Assembly: GCA_027459845.1 (NCBI GenBank)
Contig: DAIDGS010000028.1
Location: forward strand, 1 to 39,715
Source: Vulcanimicrobiota bacterium
GTDB taxonomy: Bacteria; Vulcanimicrobiota; Vulcanimicrobiia; Vulcanimicrobiales; Vulcanimicrobiaceae
DNA: 39,715 bases
Direction of reading: 5' to 3'
A model generated the notes under the pieces. The model was not told the origin of the DNA, made no database searches, and saw only the letters and a list, made by a program, of their open reading frames with translations. Each line of letters opens with the position of its first letter. The first letter of the stretch is position 1. The position numbers were made by a program, and so were the translations under genes. This document shows positions 26,460-35,301 of the stretch, piece by piece.

Positions 26460-26894
26460 TTAGAACGGAATTTCGTCGTCGAAGTCGTCGGAGCCGTTGC
26501 CGCCGGTCGGCGCTCCGGCCGGCGCCGAGCGCGGCGCGCTGTAGCCACCGTCGCTATTGCCGCCACCGCCGCCTTCGCCGCGAGAGCTGAGCATCTGCAT
26601 GTTGTCGATCACCACCTCGGTGGCTTTGCGCTTGTTGCCGTCCTTGTCGTCGTAGGAACGAATGACGAGCCGGCCCTCGACGAGCGCGCTCTGGCCTTTC
26701 TTGAGATACGTGTTGCACGTTTCGCCGAGCCGGTCCCAAGCGACGATGTCGACGAAGGTCGTCTCTTCCTTGTTCCGCGGATTGTTCACGGCGAGGGTGA
26801 ACTTGGTCACGCCTTTTCCCGACGACACGTAGCGGATCTCGGGATCGCGGGTCAAGTTACCGACCAAAATAACCCGGTTGTACGAACCTGCCAT
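26460..26894 (-). CDS. ssb: Single-stranded DNA-binding protein
   Basis: 144-residue SSB. The OB fold covers residues 1-105 (YNRVILVGNLTRDPEIRYV, FVDIVAWDRLGETCNTYLKK, GRLVIRSYDDKDGNKR), followed by a Gly/Ser/Pro-rich flexible tail and the acidic C-terminal tip DDFDDEIPF that recruits replication and repair proteins. It lies 42 bases after rpsF and ends the operon here; rpsR, usually next, is missing from this position and found at 7.2-7.5 kb. Confidence 0.97.
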   Translation of the reverse strand: MAGSYNRVILVGNLTRDPEIRYVSSGKGVTKFTLAVNNPRNKEETTFVDIVAWDRLGETCNTYLKKGQSALVEGRLVIRSYDDKDGNKRKATEVVIDNMQMLSSRGEGGGGGNSDGGYSAPRSAPAGAPTGGNGSDDFDDEIPF

Positions 26895-26936
26895 CGCTAA
26901 CTCACTTTCATTGCGCTATGGGAGATATGCGGGGCC

Positions 26937-27284
26937 TCAGACGTGAGCCGGTGGCGGCGGCGCGGCCTCGGCGAGCGCCTTCATATGGGCGAGCATCCGC
27001 GAGTCCAGCCGCACGACGAGTCCACGCAGCACGTCCTCGTGCAGCTTGAGCTGGCGCTCGAGTTCTTTTGAGGCGGCGGCGCTGCTCTTGAACTGCATCA
27101 CCACGTAGTTACCCTCGCGCACGTCGTCGATCTCGTACGCCAGGCGCTTCTTGCCGAGCTTCTCGGTCGCAACGATCTCGCCGCCCTGCGCCGAAATGAT
27201 TTCGGCGATCGCGGTCGCGCGAGCGTCGACGTCGGCCTCTTCGAGCGAGGGACGCAGGATGTAGGTCACTTCGTATTCGGTCAT
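26937..27284 (-). CDS. rpsF: 30S ribosomal protein S6
   Basis: 115-residue S6 with the opening YEVTYILRPSLEEADVDA, the central GGEIVATEKLGKKRLAYEI and DVREGNYVVMQF, and a short Ala/Pro C-terminal extension. I start at ATG 27282-27284, with GGGGAAGAG just upstream; the longer open frame reaching 27920 runs antisense through the RND gene and is not real. First gene of rpsF-ssb. S6 pairs with S18 in the 30S platform; here the S18 gene is 19 kb away. Confidence 0.96.
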   Translation of the reverse strand: MTEYEVTYILRPSLEEADVDARATAIAEIISAQGGEIVATEKLGKKRLAYEIDDVREGNYVVMQFKSSAAASKELERQLKLHEDVLRGLVVRLDSRMLAHMKALAEAAPPPPAHV

Positions 27285-27406
27285 CTCTTCCCCATCTACG
27301 GACGCCCGCCAAGCGGGCGGCCCACCGCAACCGGCGGGCAGGTGGTTGGCTCGGCGCAGGCGCCGGGAGCCCCCGCAGTCTATCACACCCTTTCGCCCAG
27401 CGGCAA
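27285..27406 (-). promoter_or_regulatory. rpsF promoter and three-hairpin leader
   Basis: A sigma-70-like promoter TTGCCG (27406-27401) - 18 bases - TAGACT (27382-27377) predicts a leader of about 86 bases. The leader folds into three consecutive hairpins: GGCTC-CC-GGCG/CGCC-GAGCC (27371-27348, with a CC bulge), CCACC/GGTGG (27345-27322, loop containing CCCG and CCGG), and CGCCCGC-TTG-GCGGGCG (27319-27303, 7 bp). Leaders with a CCG-containing bulge that bind the S6:S18 complex are known in front of rpsF in many bacteria; this could be such an element, but I cannot confirm the consensus. Confidence 0.5.
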
Positions 27407-27539
27407 GGACGGGAGACGGGGTGCGAAAAACCCGGCCGCGGCCAACTCTCAGCCCGTTCGAAGCATCCCTCCCTAGCGTGTGTGGGAACTCTACGAAGGA
27501 ACCGCCGAAAAGGGGCCCGGAGGAGCTTCCCGCCAGCCG

Positions 27540-30500
27540 TTGTCGATCGCGAAATTCGCCGTCCACCGTCGCGTCGCCGTGACCATGATCGCCCTCGCGA
27601 TCGTGGTGCTGGGCTTCTTTGCCATTCCCCGCCTGGCGGTCTCGCTGCTGCCCGCCTTCTCCCCACCGGTCGTCAGCGTCGAGGTCACCTACCCCAACGT
27701 CGGACCGCAGCAGATGGAGACGCTGATTACGCGGCCGATCGAAAATGCGGTCAGCCGCGTCAACGGCATCGAAGAAATCGATTCGAGTAGCTCCGAGGGA
27801 AGCTCGCGCGTCACCGCGCAGTTCTACTTCGGAACCGACGTCGATACTGCCGCTGTCGACGTCCAAGAGCAGGTGTCGCGCATTTGGGGCACGCTCCCCA
27901 ACGATCCGAACCTCCAGCAACCGGTCATCACCAAGTTCGACTCCAACTCGCTGCCGGTGGTACGCGCCTTCATCACCGACCCCAACATGACGTTACGCGC
28001 GCTTGGCGACCTCTACACCAACGTGCTCTCCGATGAGTTCTCGGCGATCGACGGCGTTGCTGCGGTGACGATCAACAACGACCAGGAACGCGCCATCATG
28101 GTCGAGCCGAATGCCAAGATCATCGATGCCGATGGGATCAGTCTCTCGCAGATCATGCAGCGCATCTCGCAGGAGAACGTCAACCTTCCGGCCGGCATCG
28201 TGCAGGTCGGGCGCAACGAGTACCTCGTGCGCGCGAGCGCGTTGCTCCAGTCGGCGCGCGAAGTCGGCAACATCATCATCACCACCAAAAACGACTCGCC
28301 GATCCGGCTCGATCAAATCGCGCAGGTTCGCGACTCGTATCTGGAGCAGCGCTCCTTCCAACGGCTGAACGGGCAGCCGGCCGTCGGCATGTCGATCAAC
28401 GCCGAGCCGAACGCGAATATCGTTCAAGCCGCCGTCGGTATCTACCGCAAAATCGCGCAAGTCGAGAAGCGCTACCCCGGCATGCACATTTCGGTGGTCT
28501 TTGGTCAGCGCGGGTTCATCCTTCAAGCGGTAAGCGCACTCGAACACACCGCGATCCTGGGCGCAGTCCTCGCGGTCGTCGTCATCTTCTTCTTTCTACA
28601 CTCCTGGCGCTCGACGGTGATCGTTGCGGTTTCGCTTCCCGTATCGGTCTTGGGGACGCTCTTTGCAGCGTACGTCTTTGGATACTCGCTCAACGTCATG
28701 ACGCTCGGAGGGTTGGCACTCGCCGTAGGATTGATCGTCGACGACGCAATCGTGGTGATCGAAAACATCCATCGCCACATGGCGCGCGGACAGTCGCCGC
28801 TGCACGCCGCCGAGAGCGCCACCGCCGAAATCTTCACCGCCGTGCTGGCCTCGTCGATCACGGTCATCACCGTTTTCATTCCGCTGGTCCTCATCCCAGG
28901 GCTCCAGGGGCTGATCTTTACGCCGTTTGCGGTCATGGTGATGGTCGCCGTCGGCATCTCACTCGTGGTCGCGCTCACGCAAGTCCCGATGCTGTCGTCG
29001 GTGCTGCTGCGCGGCCGCCACGACGGCGAATCGGTGCATAACGCCGCGCCGCACAACGGCTCCGGCAACGGCTCGCTGTACCACCGTTTCAGCCGCGGTT
29101 TCGACCGGCGCTACGAGCGGTTCGCCAACTGGTACACGCACCGCCTCACCTGGGCGATCGACCGCCCAAAGACCATCGCCCTGGTCGCGCTTGCGGTCGT
29201 GGCGGCGACGCTGATCGCGGTCAAGTTCGGGGCCGTCAAAACCGAGATGTTTCCGGCATCGAACTCGCGTTACGCGCGCTTCTTCCTCCATGAGCCGACC
29301 GGCACGGCGCTGAGCGTCACCAACGCCATGTCGCGCGAGGTCGAGAATCGGATGCTGAAGGATCCGCGCGTTGCCAACGTCGGCGCCCAGATCGGCACCA
29401 CCGGTCCGGTCAGCGGCACCACCATCACCAACCAAGCCAACCTCTCGGTCACGCTCAAACCCAACGTGCAGGGCGACGCCGCCCAGGCATTCGTGATGGA
29501 CTGGACGCGCGCGCTCACCGGCCAAGGCGGTTTCGGCGGGCGCCTGGCGCCCGCCCAGGCGGCCGTGCTGCGCCGGCGCTACGGTCCCCCGATACCCGGC
29601 TTGCGCGTCTACGGCCGCACGATCGACATCGTGCAGAACGTGATCTCGCGCGGCCAGGACGCCCTCGACATCCAAATCTTCGGCCCGAACGTCACCACGC
29701 TCTACAACATCGCCGAGTATCAGGCCATCCCGAAACTCCAGGAAGGCGTCCGCGGACTCCAACCGCCGCAGCCCGGGATTACCAACGCGCAGCCCGAGAT
29801 CGACGTCAACGTCAAGCGCACGCTGGCGGCGCAGTTGGGTATCAGCACGACCGCCATCTCGCAAAACATCGCGATCGCGACGGCCGGCGAAATCGCCTCC
29901 TACATGCAGCTCAACGGCACGCAGTATCCGATCGAAGTGCAGCTCCCACCCGACCAACGCCGTAGCCTCCAGGCCATCGAAAACCTTGCGATCCCGATCT
30001 CGACGATTCCCAGCGGCATGCTGGTGAAGACTTCGGCCTCGGGGACGGCTTCCGTCAACGGATCGGTGCAGACGAGCGGGTCGGGCGGCCCCAACGATGC
30101 CTACACCTTGCAAACGATGCCGCTCGCCGAACTGGCGAACATCACGTTCGGGACCGGCCCCTCGGAGATCACGCGACAGAACAAGCAACGCGAAATCGAC
30201 ATCTACGCCGGTTTGAACGTCCCGCTCGGCGAGGCCGTCGCTGCGTCGACCAAGGTCATGAACGCCTTGGTCCTGCCGCCCGGCTACCACTGGGCGTTCG
30301 GCCCGCAGGTGCTGCAACAGGGCCAAACCTTCTCGAGTCTCGGGCTGATCGTGCTGCTGGCAATCGTCCTCGTGTACATGCTGCTGGCATCGCAGTTCGA
30401 GTCGATCTTGCATCCGCTGGTGATCATGCTCTCGGTTCCGCTGGCGGGCGCCGGCGTCGTACTGGCGATCGTCGTACGCAACCTCGCGACCGGGTTCTTC

Positions 30501-30959
30501 GGCCTCGTCGTCGGCCATGCGGTCACGCCGATGGCCTTTGGGTTGACGGCCTTCATCGGCGTGCTGATGCTGGTCGGCATCGTAGTCAAGAATGCGATCC
30601 TGGTGGTCGAGTTCACCAATCAGTTGCGTGGGCGAGGAATGGACGCGCGCGAGGCAGTCGTGCACGCGGCATCGATGCGACTGCGCCCGATCCTGATGAC
30701 GACGCTGGCCACGATCGGCGGCATGACGCCGATCGCGCTCGGTATCGAGGCCGGCAGCCAAACGCAGGCGCCGCTCGGGACGGTCGTGATCGGCGGACTG
30801 CTGGTCTCGACGATGCTCTCGCTGATCGTCGTGCCGACGATCTACCTCTGGGTGGCCCGCAACGTCGAGCCGCGGATGGGCGGCTTCCACCGCGACGTCG
30901 CCGGCCCGCCCGTCAAAGCCGGCGAGTTGCTCGAGGTCCCGCTCGGCGCGATCGACTAA
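27540..30959 (+). CDS. RND-family efflux transporter (AcrB/HAE1-like inner-membrane subunit)
   Basis: 1139-residue proton-driven RND pump with the twofold 12-helix layout: helix 1 (TMIALAIVVLGFFAIP), a large periplasmic loop, helices 2-6 with the proton-relay Asp pair in GLIVDDAIVVIENIHRH, a second periplasmic loop and helices 8-12 (LVGIVVKNAILVVEF, RLRPILMTTLATIGG). I start at TTG 27540, giving LSIAKFAVHRR, the usual RND N-terminus, with GGAGGAG 14 bases upstream; GTG 27480 would add 20 residues. Neither the periplasmic adaptor (MFP) nor the outer-membrane channel gene is adjacent. Substrate unknown; drugs, solvents or lipids are possible. Confidence 0.93.
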   Translation: MSIAKFAVHRRVAVTMIALAIVVLGFFAIPRLAVSLLPAFSPPVVSVEVTYPNVGPQQMETLITRPIENAVSRVNGIEEIDSSSSEGSSRVTAQFYFGTDVDTAAVDVQEQVSRIWGTLPNDPNLQQPVITKFDSNSLPVVRAFITDPNMTLRALGDLYTNVLSDEFSAIDGVAAVTINNDQERAIMVEPNAKIIDADGISLSQIMQRISQENVNLPAGIVQVGRNEYLVRASALLQSAREVGNIIITTKNDSPIRLDQIAQVRDSYLEQRSFQRLNGQPAVGMSINAEPNANIVQAAVGIYRKIAQVEKRYPGMHISVVFGQRGFILQAVSALEHTAILGAVLAVVVIFFFLHSWRSTVIVAVSLPVSVLGTLFAAYVFGYSLNVMTLGGLALAVGLIVDDAIVVIENIHRHMARGQSPLHAAESATAEIFTAVLASSITVITVFIPLVLIPGLQGLIFTPFAVMVMVAVGISLVVALTQVPMLSSVLLRGRHDGESVHNAAPHNGSGNGSLYHRFSRGFDRRYERFANWYTHRLTWAIDRPKTIALVALAVVAATLIAVKFGAVKTEMFPASNSRYARFFLHEPTGTALSVTNAMSREVENRMLKDPRVANVGAQIGTTGPVSGTTITNQANLSVTLKPNVQGDAAQAFVMDWTRALTGQGGFGGRLAPAQAAVLRRRYGPPIPGLRVYGRTIDIVQNVISRGQDALDIQIFGPNVTTLYNIAEYQAIPKLQEGVRGLQPPQPGITNAQPEIDVNVKRTLAAQLGISTTAISQNIAIATAGEIASYMQLNGTQYPIEVQLPPDQRRSLQAIENLAIPISTIPSGMLVKTSASGTASVNGSVQTSGSGGPNDAYTLQTMPLAELANITFGTGPSEITRQNKQREIDIYAGLNVPLGEAVAASTKVMNALVLPPGYHWAFGPQVLQQGQTFSSLGLIVLLAIVLVYMLLASQFESILHPLVIMLSVPLAGAGVVLAIVVRNLATGFFGLVVGHAVTPMAFGLTAFIGVLMLVGIVVKNAILVVEFTNQLRGRGMDAREAVVHAASMRLRPILMTTLATIGGMTPIALGIEAGSQTQAPLGTVVIGGLLVSTMLSLIVVPTIYLWVARNVEPRMGGFHRDVAGPPVKAGELLEVPLGAID

Positions 30960-30966
30960 CGCGCGC

Positions 30967-31713
30967 TTAGTGCCACGTGCGCGTGAAGAATACCAGCGTC
31001 ATCGCAACCCCGATCGCAATCACCACGGCGCGGGCCAGCCGCGGGGGGAAGCGGCGAAAAAGCCGGGCGCCAAAGTAGCCGCCCAGCATGGCGGCCACCG
31101 CCATCGGCACGAGAAAGCGCCAGTCGACGATCCGCGCCAGCACGAACGGCAACATCGCGACGCCGTTGATGGTCACGCCCAGCACGTTCTTGACGGCGTT
31201 TTGCGCGTTGAAGGTGGGGAGGCCGGAAAAAGCAAGCACCGCCAGCATCAAAATCCCCATGCCGGCGCCGAAGTAGCCACCGTAGATCGAGACGCCGAAC
31301 TGCACGCCCAGTTGCCACGGCGCGTGGCGGGGCGGCGCGTCGCGCCGAACCAGGCGCGGGCTGAACGCAAAGACGAGCGTCGCAAAGAGCAAGAGCCACG
31401 GGATGAGACGTTCGAACAGCGCGCCCGGCGTGCGCAAGAGCAGCAGCGCTCCGATCAAGGAACCGACCACGCTCACCGTGACCACCGGCAGCAATACGGC
31501 GCGATGCTCGCGGATTTCTTCACGGTAGCCGCGTGCGCTGCCCAACGTGCCGACCCACATCGCGCCGTTGTTGGTAGCGTTGGCCCAGATCGGCGGAACG
31601 CCGGCAAAAATCAGCGCCGGAAACGAAAGAAAACTCCCGCCGCCGGCGACGCTGTTCATCGCGCCCGCAAAAAATGCCGCCACGACGGTGATCGCAGCGT
31701 GCGCGAGCGTCAT
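30967..31713 (-). CDS. TauE/SafE (TSUP) family permease
   Basis: 248-residue membrane protein with about eight helices and the two-repeat TSUP pattern: ITVVAAFFAGAMNSVAGGGS (residues 8-27) with the GGGSxxxxPAL motif, and in the second half YGGYFGAGMGILMLAVLAFS and NAVKNVLGVTING. TSUP proteins export or import sulfite, sulfonates or sulfur-containing organic anions; which one applies here is not visible. It begins eight bases after the Rel gene on the same strand and converges on the RND gene with a seven-base gap. Confidence 0.9.
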   Translation of the reverse strand: MTLAHAAITVVAAFFAGAMNSVAGGGSFLSFPALIFAGVPPIWANATNNGAMWVGTLGSARGYREEIREHRAVLLPVVTVSVVGSLIGALLLLRTPGALFERLIPWLLLFATLVFAFSPRLVRRDAPPRHAPWQLGVQFGVSIYGGYFGAGMGILMLAVLAFSGLPTFNAQNAVKNVLGVTINGVAMLPFVLARIVDWRFLVPMAVAAMLGGYFGARLFRRFPPRLARAVVIAIGVAMTLVFFTRTWH

Positions 31714-31721
31714 AATCCCAA

Positions 31722-33884
31722 CTACGGCGTCGCGCGCTCGCGTTTAGTAACGCGATAGACGCGGCGTACGTTTTTCAACGTCTGCAGCTTCGTCAAGAGC
31801 TTGTGTAGATGGTCGAGATCGCGAATTTGCACGTTGAGACTGGTCACCGCAAAACCGTCTCGACGAACGCGCGCCGAGACCGACGTTACCTGGGTCTTCA
31901 ACTCGGCAAACACGCCCATGATGTCTTGCAGAAGTTGCGCGCGGTCCTCGGCTTCGACCTCCACATCGACCGCGTGCGTCGCGTCGGCATCGTCGATCCA
32001 CTGCGCCTGCAGGATGCGTTCCGGCGTCGCGCTCATGTAGGCGACGTTCGGGCAGTCGGCGCGATGCACGCTCACACCGCGGCCGATCGTCACGTAACCG
32101 ATGATCGGATCGCCCGGCACGGGCGAACAACACTTGGAGACCCGCACCAACACGTCGTCGACACCGGCGATGCGCACGCCGCTGGCCTTGCGTACCGTCT
32201 TGCGCGCGACCGGCTTGCGGCCGACTTTGGTGAGATCGACGACGTTATCGCTCTTGAGCTCGTCGCGCAGCCGCTTGGCGACCGTTTGCGCCGACGCGTC
32301 GCCGAAGCCGATCGCCGCATAGAGGTCGGCCGGCGAGCCGTAGTTCAGGCGTCCGGCGATGCGATCGATCACCTCGCCGCGCGCGCTGTCGAAGCGCACG
32401 TTCAGTCGGGCCAGCTCGCCTTCGAGAGCTTCCTGCCCGGCCAGCACGTTCTCCTCGCGCCGCTCCTTGCGGAACCACTGCTTGATCTTGTGCTTGGCGC
32501 TCGACGTGGTCACGATCGACAGCCAGTCGAGTGACGGCCGGCCGCTCGATTTATTGACTAAGATTTCGCAAATGTCGCCGTTTTGCATCTGGTAATCGAG
32601 CGGTACGATACGGCCGTTGACTTTGGCTCCGACGCAGTGATTGCCGACGTCGGTGTGCACGCCGTAGGCAAAATCGAGCGGCGTTCCGCCGGCCGGCATC
32701 GAGTACACGTCGCCGCGCGGTGAAAAGACGAACACTTGCGAATCAAAGAGATCGAGCTTGAGGTTTTCCATGAACACGCGCGAATCGCGCATGTCTTTCT
32801 GCCACTCCAGCAATGCGCGCAGCCACGAAAGCTTGTTCTCGAACTGATCGGCCTTGCCACCCTCTTTGTAGCGCCAATGCGCCGCGATGCCGTACTCGCC
32901 GGTGCGGTGCATCTCCCAGGTGCGGATTTGGATTTCGAGCGGTTCGCCGGTCGGCCCGATCACGGTGGTGTGGAGCGACTGATACATGTTGGGCTTGGGC
33001 ATCGCGATATAGTCTTTGAATCGCCCCGGCAGCGGCGTCCACATCGCATGCACCGCGCCGAGCGCGGCGTAGCAGTCTTTCACGGAGTCGACGATGATGC
33101 GAATCGCGGTCAAGTCGTAGATCGTCGAAAAGTCGCGCCCTTTCTTGATCTTGGCGTAAATCGAGTAGAAGTGCTTGGGACGCCCCTGAATCTCGGCGTT
33201 GAGCTTAAGTTCCTTGAACTCGCCGCGCAGCCGTTCGATCGCGGCGTGCACGTCGGCCTCGCGTTCGCGGCGCGTCTTGGCGACGCGCTCGACGATCTCT
33301 TGGAAGGCTTCGGGATCGAGATAACGCAGGCACTCGTCCTCGATCTCCCACTTGATCTTCCAAATGCCGAGCCGATGCGCGATCGGCGCGTAGATGTCGG
33401 CCGTCTCGCGGGCGATCGCCTGCTGTTTGGCCGGCGGCAGGCTCCCAAGCGTGCGCATGTTGTGGAGACGATCGGCCAGCTTGATGATGATGACGCGGAT
33501 GTCCTTGGCCATCGCCAGGAACATCTTGCGCAGGTTCTCTACCTGCGCGTCCTCCTTGGACTGATAGGGAATGCGCGTGAGCTTGGTTACGCCCTCGACC
33601 AAGCGAGCGATCTCCTCACCAAACTGCGCGGTCACCTGGTCGCTGGTGATGCTGGTATCTTCGACCACGTCGTGCAGCAACGCGGCGGCGATCGTCTGCC
33701 GGTCCATCTCGAGGTCGGCCAAAATCCCTGCGACCGCCAGCGGATGCTCGATATAGGACTCGCCCGAGGCCCGGCGCTGACCCTCGTGCGCCGCATCGGC
33801 CAGCTCGTACACGCGCCGCAGCCAGGCCCCGTCGAGGTCGGGATCGTAGCGCGCCACCCGTTCGGTCAGCTCAGCGATGGTCAT
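31722..33884 (-). CDS. rel: Bifunctional (p)ppGpp synthetase/hydrolase (Rel/SpoT)
   Basis: 720-residue long RSH protein. The HD hydrolase domain is intact (His47, His71-Asp72 in LLHDVVEDT, and KLADRLHNMRT). The synthetase domain has DFSTIYDLTAIRIIV, the GRFKDYIAMPKPNMYQSLHT loop and EIQIRTWEMHRTGEYGIAAHW. A TGS domain (VFVFSPRGDVYSMPAGGTPL), a zinc-finger-like CC motif (KCCSPVPGD), and a C-terminal ACT domain follow. It should make and degrade the alarmone in response to starvation. It lies in an operon after apt and a secreted protein and before the TSUP permease; apt next to rel is common in bacteria. Confidence 0.96.
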   Translation of the reverse strand: MTIAELTERVARYDPDLDGAWLRRVYELADAAHEGQRRASGESYIEHPLAVAGILADLEMDRQTIAAALLHDVVEDTSITSDQVTAQFGEEIARLVEGVTKLTRIPYQSKEDAQVENLRKMFLAMAKDIRVIIIKLADRLHNMRTLGSLPPAKQQAIARETADIYAPIAHRLGIWKIKWEIEDECLRYLDPEAFQEIVERVAKTRREREADVHAAIERLRGEFKELKLNAEIQGRPKHFYSIYAKIKKGRDFSTIYDLTAIRIIVDSVKDCYAALGAVHAMWTPLPGRFKDYIAMPKPNMYQSLHTTVIGPTGEPLEIQIRTWEMHRTGEYGIAAHWRYKEGGKADQFENKLSWLRALLEWQKDMRDSRVFMENLKLDLFDSQVFVFSPRGDVYSMPAGGTPLDFAYGVHTDVGNHCVGAKVNGRIVPLDYQMQNGDICEILVNKSSGRPSLDWLSIVTTSSAKHKIKQWFRKERREENVLAGQEALEGELARLNVRFDSARGEVIDRIAGRLNYGSPADLYAAIGFGDASAQTVAKRLRDELKSDNVVDLTKVGRKPVARKTVRKASGVRIAGVDDVLVRVSKCCSPVPGDPIIGYVTIGRGVSVHRADCPNVAYMSATPERILQAQWIDDADATHAVDVEVEAEDRAQLLQDIMGVFAELKTQVTSVSARVRRDGFAVTSLNVQIRDLDHLHKLLTKLQTLKNVRRVYRVTKRERATP

Positions 33885-33939
33885 GGCCGTGTCGGGCTAT
33901 TGTGCCATATTCGGGCCCGGCGCGCCATGCGCGAAGGCG

Positions 33940-34431
33940 CTAAGGCGAGCGCGTCGCCGCGGGCGCAGGGCGGGTCAGCGTTTCGACCGTCATCGTGTCG
34001 CGGAAGAAGATGGTCGCGATCTTGCCGCTCGCGTCCAGGATCATCCACTGGTAGAGCGTCCCGTTGGTGCAGATCATCTTGTAGATATAGCCGTGGGCGC
34101 CCGGCGGGAAGCCCTGCCCGACGAACGGCCCGAGGTAGACCACGTGCTGCAGCGCACCGAGCGGCGCGACGTGCGCCGAAACGTCTTTGATCTTGGCATC
34201 GGTCAGCTTCGGCACCAACTGCGCGGCGTAGAGCGAGCGATCGATGGTGCCGATTTGCCAGGCCAAAAACTGCTGGCGCGCGACCTTGGTGACGGCCGGA
34301 TCGGCGACCGGCGTCGGCGTTGGGATGGGGGTCGGCGTCGGATGCGGCCGCGCCTGCGCGATGGCCGGCAGCGCGAGTGCGAGCGCCGCGAGCGCGAGCG
34401 CGCGCACCGGGCGGTGCTTAGTAGCGAACAA
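33940..34431 (-). CDS. Secreted protein of unknown function between apt and rel
   Basis: 163-residue protein with an n-region ATKHRPVR, a hydrophobic signal core [17 protein letters not shown], and a Thr-Pro repeat linker ([13 protein letters not shown]) before a small mature domain of about 110 residues ([43 protein letters not shown]). No family recognised; the single cysteine is in MICTNG. The only start that puts the signal peptide at the N-terminus is TTG 34429-34431, overlapping the apt gene by 14 bases; a GTG a few codons later (PVRAL) is possible. It ends 55 bases before rel. Confidence 0.65.
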   Translation of the reverse strand: MFATKHRPVRALALAALALALPAIAQARPHPTPTPIPTPTPVADPAVTKVARQQFLAWQIGTIDRSLYAAQLVPKLTDAKIKDVSAHVAPLGALQHVVYLGPFVGQGFPPGAHGYIYKMICTNGTLYQWMILDASGKIATIFFRDTMTVETLTRPAPAATRSP

Positions 34432-34930
34432 AGCTGACGACCTCCCCCGTGCCGAGTGCGGCGCGTCCGTGCAGCGCCTCCAGCTCGACCAGAAACGCAT
34501 ACGCCACCACGTCGGCTCCGAGGCGTTCCAGCAGGCGCCCGGTTGCACCGGCGGTCCCGCCGGTGGCGAGCAGGTCGTCGACGACCACCACGCGCTGCCC
34601 GGGCCCGATCGCATCGGCGTGGATTTCGAGCGCGTTGGTACCGTATTCCAACGCATACGACTCCGTCAACCGGTCGCAGGGTAGTTTGCCGGGCTTGCGG
34701 ACCGGCACGAAACCGGCTCCAAGTGCGTAGGCCAGCGGCGCTCCGAAGATGTAGCCACGCGACTCGATGGCGACGACGTAGTCGATCTGCGCGCTACGGA
34801 AGCGTTCGACAAAGAGGTCGATCGCTCGCCGAAAGCCTTGCGCATCTTTCAGTAACGGGGTAATGTCACGGAAAAGGATCCCGGGAATCGGAAAATCCGG
34901 GATAGCTCGAATGAGGGCTTCGATATCCAC
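34418..34930 (-). CDS. apt: Adenine phosphoribosyltransferase
   Basis: 170-residue enzyme making AMP from adenine and PRPP (purine salvage). The start GTG 34928-34930 gives [20 protein letters not shown], the normal Apt N-terminus and length; an open frame upstream to 35059 is Arg/Pro-rich and overlaps the divergent gene. Visible motifs are FRDITPLL (20-27), ESRGYIFG (56-63), RKPGKLP (78-84) and the PRPP loop [13 protein letters not shown] (114-126). It heads the minus-strand group apt, secreted protein, rel, TSUP permease, and is divergent from the small secreted protein at 34999. Confidence 0.96.
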   Translation of the reverse strand: MDIEALIRAIPDFPIPGILFRDITPLLKDAQGFRRAIDLFVERFRSAQIDYVVAIESRGYIFGAPLAYALGAGFVPVRKPGKLPCDRLTESYALEYGTNALEIHADAIGPGQRVVVVDDLLATGGTAGATGRLLERLGADVVAYAFLVELEALHGRAALGTGEVVSFVRY

Positions 34931-34998
34931 GCTGGGCGGGATTCGCGGCGTAGCGGCGCGTGCCTCTCCGCGCGGAACGAAGCCGGGAGGAAACATCG

Positions 34999-35301
34999 AT
35001 GAAGCAACGAGTCTTCGCAGCCGCCTTGGCGGCGACGCTCGCGGGTGGGATTGCGGCACCGGCGCTTGCCAACGGGGCGGCCAGCACGCGCAACTTGATC
35101 ATCCTCGGCACCGCGGCGGCAGCCATTCCGCTGGTCGTCAACTACAACCACAAACTCCGCGCCAAGCGTATCGAACAGCAGCAAGTCGACCGTCGCCAGG
35201 ACGCCTATCGCGACTGGTTCTACCACAAGTACGGCTACTATCCGACCTACTCGCAGTTCAAGCAGTGGTACGTGAAGACGTATAGCAACAGCCCTGGCTG
35301 A
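34999..35301 (+). CDS. Small secreted or membrane-anchored protein
   Basis: 100-residue protein with a strong purine site (GGGAGGAAA) ahead of ATG 34999. A signal peptide ([21 protein letters not shown], about 4-24) is followed by a second hydrophobic stretch ([15 protein letters not shown], about 32-46) and a charged, tyrosine-rich tail ([20 protein letters not shown], 68-87). No known domain. The tail could be a small protein-binding or cell-wall-contacting module. Its stop overlaps the in-frame upstream extension of the next gene. Confidence 0.75.
   Translation: MKQRVFAAALAATLAGGIAAPALANGAASTRNLIILGTAAAAIPLVVNYNHKLRAKRIEQQQVDRRQDAYRDWFYHKYGYYPTYSQFKQWYVKTYSNSPG

Noticed and set aside
26282-26590. 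102-codon plus-strand open frame running into ssb
   Set aside because: Its second half is an Arg/Ser-rich antisense reading of ssb, and the first half has no protein-like pattern.
28959-30890. 643-codon open frame antisense to the RND gene
   Set aside because: Shadow frame caused by GC-rich codon structure; the sense strand encodes a complete RND pump with all conserved motifs.
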